Counted from the stretch's first letter, positions 1 through 4,962 are shown. The stretch is DNA of 6,278 nt from Candidatus Zixiibacteriota bacterium (GCA_020345705.1 CP070766.1:2003876-2010153); one strand, 5' to 3'. Numbers and translations: made by a program. Notes: a model not told the origin generated them from the sequence alone.

Positions 1-56
1 ATGGCGCTGAGCGCTTCATATATCTTGGCTTTGGGCGGAAGCTTCCAGAGTGCCAT
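1..56 (-). CDS. 5' end of an uncharacterised protein gene, cut by the left window edge
   Basis: On the minus strand an ATG at 56-54 opens a frame that runs without a stop to the left edge. It gives 18 complete codons reading MALWKLPPKAKIYEALSA, and the next codon begins AT (Ile or Met). A Shine-Dalgarno GAGG at 68-65 lies 8 bases before the ATG. The Leu-Pro-Pro-Lys-x-Lys-Ile-Tyr-Glu-Ala-Leu pattern resembles the start of short uncharacterised bacterial proteins I have seen, which supports a real gene, but I cannot name a family or function. It is divergent from the lipoprotein gene at 345. A promoter candidate at 126-154 and an inverted repeat covering the ribosome binding site lie upstream. 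The frame is too short here to show domains or location in the cell. Confidence 0.6.
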   Translation of the reverse strand, partial: MALWKLPPKAKIYEALSA

Positions 57-65
57 ATTGTGTTC

Positions 66-96
66 CTCAGCTGAAATATAAGGATTTCCAGCTGAG
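66..96 (-). promoter_or_regulatory. Inverted repeat that would enclose the ribosome binding site of the left-edge gene
   Basis: CTCAGCTGAAAT (66-77) and ATTTCCAGCTGAG (84-96) are reverse complements except for one bulged base, with a 6-base loop. In the minus-strand transcript this is a 12-pair hairpin in the 5' untranslated region. Its 3' arm contains GAG of the Shine-Dalgarno GAGG (68-65), 8 bases before the start codon at 56. Folding would therefore partly hide the ribosome binding site. That points to translational control, by temperature, a ligand or a protein. No T-run follows directly on either strand, so a terminator is less likely. The pairing is visible; the regulatory role is inferred. 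Confidence 0.45.
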
Positions 97-125
97 CTGT
101 GGCTGTGATTTTTACTCGATCGAGC

Positions 126-154
126 ACTATATTGAGGCCGGGTTTTGTATGCAA
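126..154 (-). promoter_or_regulatory. Candidate sigma-70-type promoter for the left-edge gene
   Basis: On the minus strand, TTGCAT (154-149) is separated by exactly 17 bases from TATAGT (131-126). The -10 box matches consensus at 5 of 6 positions, and the -35 box only at its TTG. Transcription would start near 119, giving a leader of about 60 bases that contains the 66-96 hairpin. A perfect 10-base palindrome CTCGATCGAG (115-124) lies over the expected start site and could be an operator. Confidence 0.4.
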
Positions 155-330
155 TGCACAATAAAGTTGTTATCCCCGCGACCGGATGACGTCAGAGTTT
201 TGATAATCTCCTGTAATACATAGGGTTGTCCATATTGGCACACCGCTTGCATGTTCTCATAACGGTCGGTAAATGTTGGATTTTATGAATGACGGTCAGA
301 GACCCTTGTATTCGATTATTGAGACAAACC

Positions 331-336
331 GGAGGA
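331..336 (+). promoter_or_regulatory. Shine-Dalgarno that fixes the lipoprotein start at 345
   Basis: GGAGGA at 331-336 lies 8 bases before ATG at 345-347. The longer frame opening at 273 has no comparable site and would add 24 residues ahead of the signal sequence, so the 345 start is preferred. Confidence 0.8.
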
Positions 337-344
337 ACATCATC

Positions 345-839
345 ATGCGGTATTTCAGAAGATTCTGCATAGGTCTGACATACCTGTGTATCTTTTCAGC
401 ATTATCCTGCGTGGGGTCGCCGCCCGGTACTGAGCGGAGCCATATCAGCCCTGATGTCGGCGACGAGTTACGGGTGAATCTAATTGGAAGCTGGCGCTGG
501 GTAAAGTCATGCCATTTTCCGAACGGAAATGAGAGATGTACCTGGGCGGATGAGGTCGAGGAGAGACATCGATACCATGTTTTCAACGAAGACGGGACTT
601 TCACGCTGGTTATTAACGGCGGAATCGAGCATAAGGCCGAGTATCGTGTCGTGAAAAAAGAAAACGTGCTGTCCAACCGGATGGCCTGGATTCTAGAGAT
701 CGACGGACTCGGCGATCATACATTTTCCTTCAGGCATCCGGATTCCCTGTTCATGGGTCTAATAGCGTTCGATGGCGGCTATAGCTGTCTTGTCCGCACG
801 GCCGAGACTGATTTCGAGTCTGGCCGGGATGACGATTAG
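345..839 (+). CDS. Probable small lipoprotein with a lipocalin-like fold
   Basis: The predicted protein has 164 residues, starting at the ATG with the good Shine-Dalgarno. Residues 1-6 are basic (MRYFRR) and residues 7-21 form a short hydrophobic core ending Ala-Leu-Ser-Cys22. This is a loose lipobox, since the usual Leu at -3 is Ala, so lipid attachment at Cys22 is likely but not certain. Residues 23-45 are a Pro/Ser-rich tether. The body has Gly-Ser-Trp-Arg-Trp at 48-52 and Asn-Glu-Asp-Gly-Thr-Phe at 81-86. That opening plus the 'f..dGtf' strand is typical of lipocalin-like domains, which are secreted beta-barrels that often bind small hydrophobic ligands. Cysteines at 56, 65 and 148 could form a disulfide outside the cytoplasm. 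The C-terminus is acidic (RDDD). The gene stands alone, and no ligand or partner can be inferred. Confidence 0.7.
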   Translation: MRYFRRFCIGLTYLCIFSALSCVGSPPGTERSHISPDVGDELRVNLIGSWRWVKSCHFPNGNERCTWADEVEERHRYHVFNEDGTFTLVINGGIEHKAEYRVVKKENVLSNRMAWILEIDGLGDHTFSFRHPDSLFMGLIAFDGGYSCLVRTAETDFESGRDDD

Positions 840-892
840 AGCCGGCTTTGTCGACCTCGGAAGGGCGGATTGGCTGTCTGCTCCGATATAGC

Positions 893-913
893 GCAAAAAA
901 ACGATTTTTTTGC
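893..913. repeat. Perfect A/T palindrome downstream of the lipoprotein gene
   Basis: GCAAAAAAA (893-901) and TTTTTTTGC (905-913) are exact reverse complements with a 3-base CGA loop. It starts 53 bases after the lipoprotein stop. The 3' arm supplies a seven-T run, so it could act as a weak terminator in either direction. The stem has only two G-C pairs and is poor by usual standards. An A-tract bend or UP-like element for the following promoter is an alternative. Confidence 0.35.
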
Positions 914-943
914 TTGATCCTAAGGCCTGTTTTGTCGTAAATA
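914..943 (+). promoter_or_regulatory. Weak candidate promoter for the 951-1102 element
   Basis: TTGATC (914-919) is followed after 18 bases by TAAATA (938-943), and a TATAAG lies at 942-947. The A/T-rich palindrome just upstream could help as an UP-like element. The boxes are imperfect, and the transcript start would fall about where the Shine-Dalgarno begins, so this is a tentative assignment. The element could also be transcribed from further upstream. Confidence 0.25.
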
Positions 944-972
944 TAAGTACACAGGAAAGGAGGTGGTCTAAT

Positions 973-1008
973 TTGAAAATAGACATATGTGAGGTGGCTG
1001 CTACTTAG
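973..1008 (+). CDS. Possible 11-residue leader peptide
   Basis: A TTG codon at 973 opens a frame reading MKIDICEVAAT and ending at TAG 1006-1008. GGAGG (959-963) lies 9 bases before it, within a longer match to the 16S anti-Shine-Dalgarno. Such a strong site with no long frame behind it is the main argument that the peptide is translated. A ribosome at the stop codon would cover 1012-1019 and free the 1029-1035 strand for the alternative stem. There is no run of a single regulatory amino-acid codon; one Cys codon (988-990) is present. The start codon is non-standard, so confidence is low. Confidence 0.35.
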   Translation: MKIDICEVAAT

Positions 1009-1066
1009 CGGCTCCCAACCAGGTTTTTGTTGGGAGACGTTGAGTAAATCCCAACAGCTTTACCGG

Positions 1067-1102
1067 CCTGGCGGCTCTGTGGATGCCGCCAGGTTCTTTT
1101 TT
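1067..1102 (+). terminator. Strong rho-independent terminator closing the 951-1102 element
   Basis: CCTGGCGGC (1067-1075) and GCCGCCAGG (1085-1093) form a perfect 9-pair G/C-rich stem with a 9-base loop, followed by TTCTTTTTT (1094-1102). The reverse strand has no T-run after the stem, so it terminates plus-strand transcription only. It sits about 160 bases before the next plus-strand gene, so it either ends an independent small RNA or limits read-through. Confidence 0.85.
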
Positions 1103-1190
1103 GCCCCGCTCGGCCGATTCCGTTCAGTTCAGCCAATCCCCGTTTTTTCGGGAAAACCGTCAATTTCGCCTTCTGACCTGCCGATAGTAC

Positions 1191-1219
1191 TTGATTAAAC
1201 GCCCTCAGGTGGGTATCAA
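1191..1219 (+). promoter_or_regulatory. Candidate promoter of the exported-protein gene at 1264
   Basis: TTGATT (1191-1196) and TATCAA (1214-1219) are separated by exactly 17 bases, and each matches consensus at 4 of 6 positions. Transcription would begin near 1226, giving a leader of about 38 bases. It lies downstream of the terminator at 1067-1102, which suggests the gene does not depend on transcription from the RNA element. Confidence 0.4.
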
Positions 1220-1252
1220 GAAGCCAATAACGGTTGATTTCATATTTGGCAT

Positions 1253-1257
1253 GGAGG
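1253..1257 (+). promoter_or_regulatory. Shine-Dalgarno deciding the start at 1264
   Basis: GGAGG at 1253-1257 precedes ATG 1264-1266 by 6 bases. A TTG at 1234 in the same frame would add 10 residues but lacks such a site and would put non-hydrophobic residues ahead of the signal peptide. Confidence 0.8.
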
Positions 1258-1263
1258 TCGAGA

Positions 1264-1908
1264 ATGCGTGGATTAACGTTTTTATCGCTGGTCTTTCTCG
1301 TGTTTCTGTGGCCGGCGGCTGATCAGGGCCGAGCCGAGGTCAATGTGGGAGTTTCCGTCGAGGACGGTTGTCTGAAGACATTCCACCTGGCTATCGGCGA
1401 GCACTACAATGTCCCCGAAAAGGAAATCATAGTTGTTCGGGAGCGGAAGATTCCCGACGATGAGCTGCCGGTGGTTTTCTTTATCGCCGGCCGCGCCGGT
1501 GTGAAGCCGGAGGCGATAATCAAGCTTCGCCTGGGCGGGAAATCCTGGATGGCAATCAGCGCCCAATACGGCTTGACGGCCGAAGTATTCTATGTCCCGG
1601 TAAAAAGTTCCCCCGGCCCACCTTACGGGAATGCCTTCGGGCATTATAAAAAGAGGAAAAAGGCCGAGTGGGGAAAAATACAGCTTGCCGATTCCGATGT
1701 CGTCAATCTGGTCAATTTGAAATTCATCTCCGAGCATTATGGCTGTTCACCTGATGAGGTTATCAGGATGCGGGAGAAGGGCAGCAATTTCGCCGCCATT
1801 AATGCCGAAGTCAAAAAGAACAAGGGTCAGGCAAAGAAAAAGGCATCCCAGCAAGCGTCCAGCGACAAGCAGCAAAAAAAGGGTAAAGGGAAGGGAAAGA
1901 AAAAGTGA
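1264..1908 (+). CDS. Exported repeat protein with lysine-rich tail, function unknown
   Basis: The protein has 214 residues. Residues 4-18 are a hydrophobic signal segment after Met-Arg, with a plausible signal-peptidase site after Ala24 (Gly-Arg-Ala before Glu-Val). The mature part has related helical units. Residues 72-102 (FFIAGRAGVKPEAIIKLR followed by GGKSWMAISAQYG) resemble residues 152-183 (LKFISEHYGCSPDEVIRMR followed by EKGSNFAAINAEV), and residues 41-60 hold a more degenerate copy. The shared pattern is 'hhIa..yGv.pe.IIklR..Gksw.aI'. Between the units is a Gly/Pro stretch and a basic patch, HYKKRKK (127-133). The tail 184-214 is low complexity with 14 lysines in 31 residues, suggesting contact with a polyanion such as nucleic acid, lipid headgroups or cell-wall polymer. 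Similar proteins exist in other bacteria as uncharacterised families, in my recollection. It is monocistronic, with its own promoter candidate and terminator. Confidence 0.75.
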   Translation: MRGLTFLSLVFLVFLWPAADQGRAEVNVGVSVEDGCLKTFHLAIGEHYNVPEKEIIVVRERKIPDDELPVVFFIAGRAGVKPEAIIKLRLGGKSWMAISAQYGLTAEVFYVPVKSSPGPPYGNAFGHYKKRKKAEWGKIQLADSDVVNLVNLKFISEHYGCSPDEVIRMREKGSNFAAINAEVKKNKGQAKKKASQQASSDKQQKKGKGKGKKK

Positions 1909-1929
1909 GTTGAGCACGCAAATGCTGCC

Positions 1930-1957
1930 GGCCGCCCTGACGGGGCGGCCTTTTTTT
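1930..1957 (+). terminator. Rho-independent terminator of the exported-protein gene
   Basis: GGCCGCCC (1930-1937) and GGGCGGCC (1943-1950) form a perfect 8-pair G/C stem with a 5-base loop, followed by seven Ts (1951-1957). It begins 22 bases after the stop codon. In the opposite direction the stem is not followed by a T-run, so it is not a good terminator for the convergent minus-strand operon ending at 2030. Confidence 0.9.
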
Positions 1958-2029
1958 GGTCAGAATTACGGTTTGAGAACAGAGAACGTGGAGCTTTCAG
2001 ATTTGGGACGACAATTGGATTAGGGAAGG

Positions 2030-4240
2030 CTACCCGGTTACCATAATTCTTTTGTCACCCTCCGGCCTGACAGTGCCAATCACGGCTGCGGAAGTGACAT
2101 CGTCTTTTTTCAGCATCATAAGCATGGCGTCCGCACAATCGGGTGCCGCCGAGATCAGCAGGCCGCCCGATGTCTGGGCGTCGTTAAGCAGGAGGCGTTT
2201 GACGGAGGAGACTTTCTCGTCGTACCGCACAAACGGGGCGGTGTAGTTCATATTATCATTGGTTCCTCCCGGGACCACTCCGGATACGGCCAAATTCAGC
2301 GCATCCGACAGGAGAGGCACTTTGCCGGCTTCTATGACAGCCGATGTACCGGAACCGTTCATCATCTCCAGAAGATGTCCCAGCAGGCCGAAACCGGTTA
2401 TGTCGGTGCAGGCGCTGGCGCCGGCCGACTGCATCGCCTCCGCGGCTGTTTTGTTCAGCATCACCATCGTGCCAAAGAGCAGATTCGTTTGTTCTTCGTC
2501 GAGCAGGCGGCGCTTGAGAGCGGTGGAGAGAATACCGGTCCCTATCGGCTTGGTCAGTATCAGAACGTCGCCCGGCCGGGCGTTGCGGTTGGTGATGATC
2601 TTGTTTGGGTCTATCACTCCCGTGACGGCCAGGCCGTACTTCGGTTCGGTGTCATCAACCGTATGTCCGCCGATGATCGAAATTCCAGCTTCTTGTGCAA
2701 CCGACTGGGCACCTTTGAGGATCTCTTCCAGCACACTCATGGGCAGACGGTTGCTCGGGAACCCGACAATATTAAGTGCAAACAAAGGTTTACCGCCCAT
2801 GGCATAGATGTCGCTTAGAGAGTTGGCCGCAGCCACGGCGCCAAACTGAAACGGGTCATCAACCACCGGCGTGAAGAAATCCACCGTTTGAACGATAGCC
2901 GTAGTTTCGTTTACGCGGTAGACGGCGGCGTCATCGGAAGTGTCGGTTCCAACGATGATATTCGCGTCAGCCGGGGCGGGCATTTTCTTCAAAATATCTT
3001 CCAATAGCTGGGGCCGCAGTTTGCAGGCACAGCCAAGTCCGTGAGTGTATCGGGTGAGTTTTATCTCTGACATATCAGCCCCCGAAACTGTAGCGGCACC
3101 CGGTGTGGAAGGTTGTAGTTTTCTAATAACCCGTGAGATTTCATCAATGGCCCGGTCGATATCATCAGCCTTAGTGAAGCGCCCGGTGGAGAAACGAATT
3201 GTTCCCATAGCCTTCTCCAGGGGCACCTTCATGGCTTCCAGAACGGCTGAGACATCGACCCGATCACTATGGCAGGCGGCGCCGGCTGAGGCGGCAACGC
3301 CGCTCAGCTCATCCAGAATGGTGTTGGCTTCAAGGTTGGGGAAGCTTATGCTCAATGTATTGGGCAGCCGCATTTCCGGATGCCCGTTAATGACGGCGGC
3401 GGGAAATCTTTCGGTCAAGGCTTTTTCCAGGCGGTCACGCGTTTTCAGCATGTGCTCATGATACTGCGGGAGGTTGCGGCTGACGAGTTCGCAGGCCTCA
3501 CCAAGTCCCACGATTTCTATCACATTTTCAGTTCCGGCCCGTCGATTCATTTCATGGTCCGCGCCGTACATCAGTTTTTCCAGTCTTACTCCCGTTCTGA
3601 TGTAGAGCGCCCCGATTCCTTTCGGAGCGTATAGTTTGTGGCCGGCCACCGAAAGCAGATCGACGCGCAATTCGTCGACACGCACGGGGACCTTACCGAT
3701 CGACTGGGCGCAGTCCGAATGAACAAGAATGCCGTGTCGGTGCGCTATTTCGGCAATCTCCGCGATCGGCTCGATCGTTCCCACCTCGTTGTTGGCGTGC
3801 ATTATCGTAATAAGGATTGTCCCCGGCGTCAGCGCGTCCTCCACCCGGTCCGGGTCCAGAAGGCCGTACTTATCGACGGGCAGGTACGTCACGTCGAATC
3901 CTTCGCCTTCCAGAAAACGGCAGACTTCTGTTACGGCGGGATGCTCTATCGATGAGGTGATGATATGTCGGCCCCGGTCTTTATAGGCGCGGGCGACACC
4001 TCTTATGGCATAGTTGTTGGATTCCGTTCCGCCGCTGGTAAAGACGATCTCATCGATCGAACATTGCAGCATCTCGGCCACCTGTTTTCGGGACCTGTCA
4101 ACTCCCTTTTTTCCGGTGACGCCGATGATATGACTGCTTGACGGATTTCCGAAATGCTCATTGATGTAGGGGAGCATGGCCTCGCCGACCCTGGGGTCTA
4201 CGGGTGTAGTGGCGTTATAGTCAAGATAGATAGGTTTCAC
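2030..4240 (-). CDS. Cysteine desulfurase (NifS/IscS class) fused to selenophosphate synthetase SelD
   Basis: This 736-residue cytosolic protein joins two enzymes in one unbroken frame. Residues 1-375 are a class I PLP-dependent cysteine desulfurase. Visible are His100, the Asn-Asn-Glu loop (150-152), Asp176 and Gln179 facing PLP, Lys202 in Gly-His-Lys as the PLP lysine, Arg-Ala-Gly-Thr-Glu-Asn (234-239), and catalytic Cys323 in SAGAACHS. A Pro/Ser/Ala-rich linker (376-389) leads to SelD, which makes selenophosphate from selenide and ATP. SelD begins near Met390, with Gly-Cys404-Ala-Cys406-Lys407 as the catalytic motif, Asp436-Asp437 and Asp454, SDIYAMGGKP (476-485), GGH (524-526), Asp613 in TDITGFGLLGH and a DAQTSGGLL end motif. 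Both halves look full length and intact. Cys404 is TGT, not a selenocysteine TGA. The start is GTG, 10 bases after the upstream DsrC-like stop, with a weak AAAGAG site, suggesting coupled translation. The first domain probably supplies Se from selenocysteine or mobilised selenium to the second. Confidence 0.95.
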   Translation of the reverse strand: MKPIYLDYNATTPVDPRVGEAMLPYINEHFGNPSSSHIIGVTGKKGVDRSRKQVAEMLQCSIDEIVFTSGGTESNNYAIRGVARAYKDRGRHIITSSIEHPAVTEVCRFLEGEGFDVTYLPVDKYGLLDPDRVEDALTPGTILITIMHANNEVGTIEPIAEIAEIAHRHGILVHSDCAQSIGKVPVRVDELRVDLLSVAGHKLYAPKGIGALYIRTGVRLEKLMYGADHEMNRRAGTENVIEIVGLGEACELVSRNLPQYHEHMLKTRDRLEKALTERFPAAVINGHPEMRLPNTLSISFPNLEANTILDELSGVAASAGAACHSDRVDVSAVLEAMKVPLEKAMGTIRFSTGRFTKADDIDRAIDEISRVIRKLQPSTPGAATVSGADMSEIKLTRYTHGLGCACKLRPQLLEDILKKMPAPADANIIVGTDTSDDAAVYRVNETTAIVQTVDFFTPVVDDPFQFGAVAAANSLSDIYAMGGKPLFALNIVGFPSNRLPMSVLEEILKGAQSVAQEAGISIIGGHTVDDTEPKYGLAVTGVIDPNKIITNRNARPGDVLILTKPIGTGILSTALKRRLLDEEQTNLLFGTMVMLNKTAAEAMQSAGASACTDITGFGLLGHLLEMMNGSGTSAVIEAGKVPLLSDALNLAVSGVVPGGTNDNMNYTAPFVRYDEKVSSVKRLLLNDAQTSGGLLISAAPDCADAMLMMLKKDDVTSAAVIGTVRPEGDKRIMVTG

Positions 4241-4250
4241 GGGAGTCTCT

Positions 4251-4907
4251 TTATCTTACCATCAGGCCGGCTATTTTGACCGCACCTCGATGATACCCGT
4301 CGGGAAAAAGTTTTTCGAGCCGTTTTATATCAATCCCGATCGCTTCGCATGTTTCATAGACGTTGGGAACCCGCTGATTTTTCTTGTATGCGTCCCGCAG
4401 GAAATAAATAACCTGCCAGTGGTCATCGGTGAGCGGCCCAGGCATGTTCATTTCACAAGCCTTGTAAACGGCGAAATGCTCGTCCCAGTCGCCCGCATCC
4501 ACAAGAAATCCGCGGACATTTACGGGATAGGTCTTATTCACGGCGACCGGATCAATCTCCTGGGCCGGTTTCAAAAGCCAGGTGTGTCCCACGTAACCTT
4601 CTTTATAGGTAATACCGGCCAGTTTACAGGCACCCCTGAGATACCCGGCCGGAAAAAGCTTTTTGAGTCCGTCAATGCTGAGCCCCAGTTCCCTGCATGT
4701 TTCGTACACTAGGGGGCATCTGCCGTGATTCTTGAGGCTATCGTGTATGAAATAGATCACGTTCCAATGGTCGTCAGTCAATCCGGAGGTGATTTCCACT
4801 CCCGGCGCCATGCCCTGGACAAAATCCTCATCCCACTGGCCGAACTCGCACAGGAAACCCTCCGTGTCGACGTGATAGTCTTTTTCGTTGAAACTGAGAG
4901 TGGCCAT
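4251..4907 (-). CDS. Tandem DsrC/TusE-family sulfur-relay-like protein
   Basis: This 218-residue protein is two DsrC/TusE-like domains end to end. Repeat one spans about 1-105 and repeat two about 120-218. Matching blocks are EGFLCEFGQWDED (16-28) with RGFLVDAGDWDEH (132-144), LTDDHWNVIYF with LTDDHWQVIYF, VYETC with VYETC, and KLFPAGYLRGACKLAG with KLFPDGYHRGAVKIAG. DsrC family members carry sulfur on a penultimate C-terminal cysteine (CysA), and DsrC has a second one (CysB) in the GACK motif. Here repeat one keeps CysB as Cys94 but has Tyr105 where CysA should be. Repeat two has Val210 at the CysB place and ends at Arg218 before the CysA place. Other cysteines are 20, 64, 71, 151 and 187; 71 and 187 are equivalent between the repeats. 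It is translated from ATG with AAGGAG (4918-4913) 5 bases upstream. It lies 10 bases before the desulfurase-SelD gene, so a role in selenium or sulfur handling is likely but the chemistry is unknown. Confidence 0.85.
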   Translation of the reverse strand: MATLSFNEKDYHVDTEGFLCEFGQWDEDFVQGMAPGVEITSGLTDDHWNVIYFIHDSLKNHGRCPLVYETCRELGLSIDGLKKLFPAGYLRGACKLAGITYKEGYVGHTWLLKPAQEIDPVAVNKTYPVNVRGFLVDAGDWDEHFAVYKACEMNMPGPLTDDHWQVIYFLRDAYKKNQRVPNVYETCEAIGIDIKRLEKLFPDGYHRGAVKIAGLMVR

Positions 4908-4932
4908 TCAATCTCCTTGCTCCGCCAGTAAA

Positions 4933-4962
4933 TACGTAATCCCAGCCCCCTCTTAATGTCAA
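4933..4962 (-). promoter_or_regulatory. Candidate promoter of the DsrC-like / desulfurase-SelD operon
   Basis: A perfect TTGACA -35 box reads on the minus strand at 4962-4957. At 17-18 bases downstream the best -10 is poor (TTACGT at 4939-4934 or TACGTA at 4938-4933). The site lies in the 110-base gap before the DsrC-like gene, which would give a leader of about 20 bases. The strong -35 with weak -10 could mean an activator or simply a weak promoter. Confidence 0.35.

Larger units (their letters stand above)
57..344. other. Divergent intergenic region
   Basis: This stretch separates two divergently transcribed genes. Besides the hairpin at 66-96 and the minus-strand promoter at 126-154, it has a 10-base perfect palindrome at 115-124 and an 8-base perfect palindrome TGACGTCA at 187-194. 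It also holds a possible plus-strand promoter, TTGGCA (235-240), 17 bases, CATAAC (258-263), about 80 bases before the gene at 345. The plus-strand promoter is weak by eye. I see no RNA gene and no convincing further coding frame here. Confidence 0.4.
951..1102 (+). ncRNA. Structured leader or small RNA with leader-like frame, alternative stems and terminator
   Basis: The element begins with a near-perfect Shine-Dalgarno (AAAGGAGGTGGTC, 956-968) and an 11-codon frame (973-1008). A hairpin pairs 997-1002 with 1007-1012, and its loop reaches the TAG stop. CTCCCAAC (1012-1019) pairs perfectly with GTTGGGAG (1029-1036). GTTGGGA of that stem (1029-1035) can instead pair with TCCCAAC (1049-1055), so the two folds exclude each other. 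A strong terminator closes the unit at 1067-1102. A translated short frame directly before competing stems and a terminator is the architecture of an attenuator. However, the alternative stem does not overlap the terminator stem, and the next gene seems to have its own promoter, so a free-standing small RNA is equally possible. I recognise no known RNA family. Confidence 0.45.
840..1263. other. Long intergenic region containing a structured leader/RNA element
   Basis: This 424-base stretch has no convincing protein gene beyond an 11-codon leader-like frame. In order it contains an A/T palindrome at 893-913, a candidate promoter around 914-947, a structured element with terminator at 951-1102, about 90 bases (1103-1190) where I see nothing beyond a weak 4-pair inverted repeat around 1139-1152, and a promoter for the next gene at 1191-1219. 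Each is listed separately. Confidence 0.6.

Noticed and set aside
1..81. Plus-strand 26-codon frame starting at the first base
   Set aside because: It has no visible ribosome binding site inside the window, and the minus-strand frame over the same bases has a Shine-Dalgarno, a promoter candidate and a protein-like start.
296..676. 126-residue minus-strand frame opposite the lipoprotein gene
   Set aside because: The plus-strand gene has a strong Shine-Dalgarno, signal sequence and domain-like motifs; the antisense frame is its shadow.
759..986. 75-residue minus-strand frame
   Set aside because: It overlaps the end of the lipoprotein gene and crosses the A/T palindrome. I found no start-site support, and it has no recognisable protein features.
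951..1102. tRNA (including tRNA-Sec) or tmRNA as explanation of the structured element
   Set aside because: There is no cloverleaf with a GTTC-type T-loop, no acceptor pairing and no CCA end; the stems end in a standard terminator instead.
989..1198. 69-residue plus-strand frame from GTG at 989
   Set aside because: It reads straight through the two hairpins and the strong terminator, has no Shine-Dalgarno at a usable distance (GGAGG is 25 bases away), and its translation looks like random composition.
1739..2023. 94-residue plus-strand frame overlapping the end of the exported-protein gene
   Set aside because: It is rich in Arg/Lys/Pro only because it reads the lysine-rich tail in another frame, and it runs through the terminator at 1930-1957.
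2259..2818. Long plus-strand frames opposite the SelD domain
   Set aside because: They are antisense to a protein with complete SelD motifs; long shadow frames are expected there.
3007..3035. Possible selenocysteine codon at the SelD catalytic position
   Set aside because: Some SelD proteins use selenocysteine there, but here the codon is TGT (Cys404) followed by GCC TGC AAA, so it is ordinary cysteine. No UGA readthrough is needed in any gene of the window.
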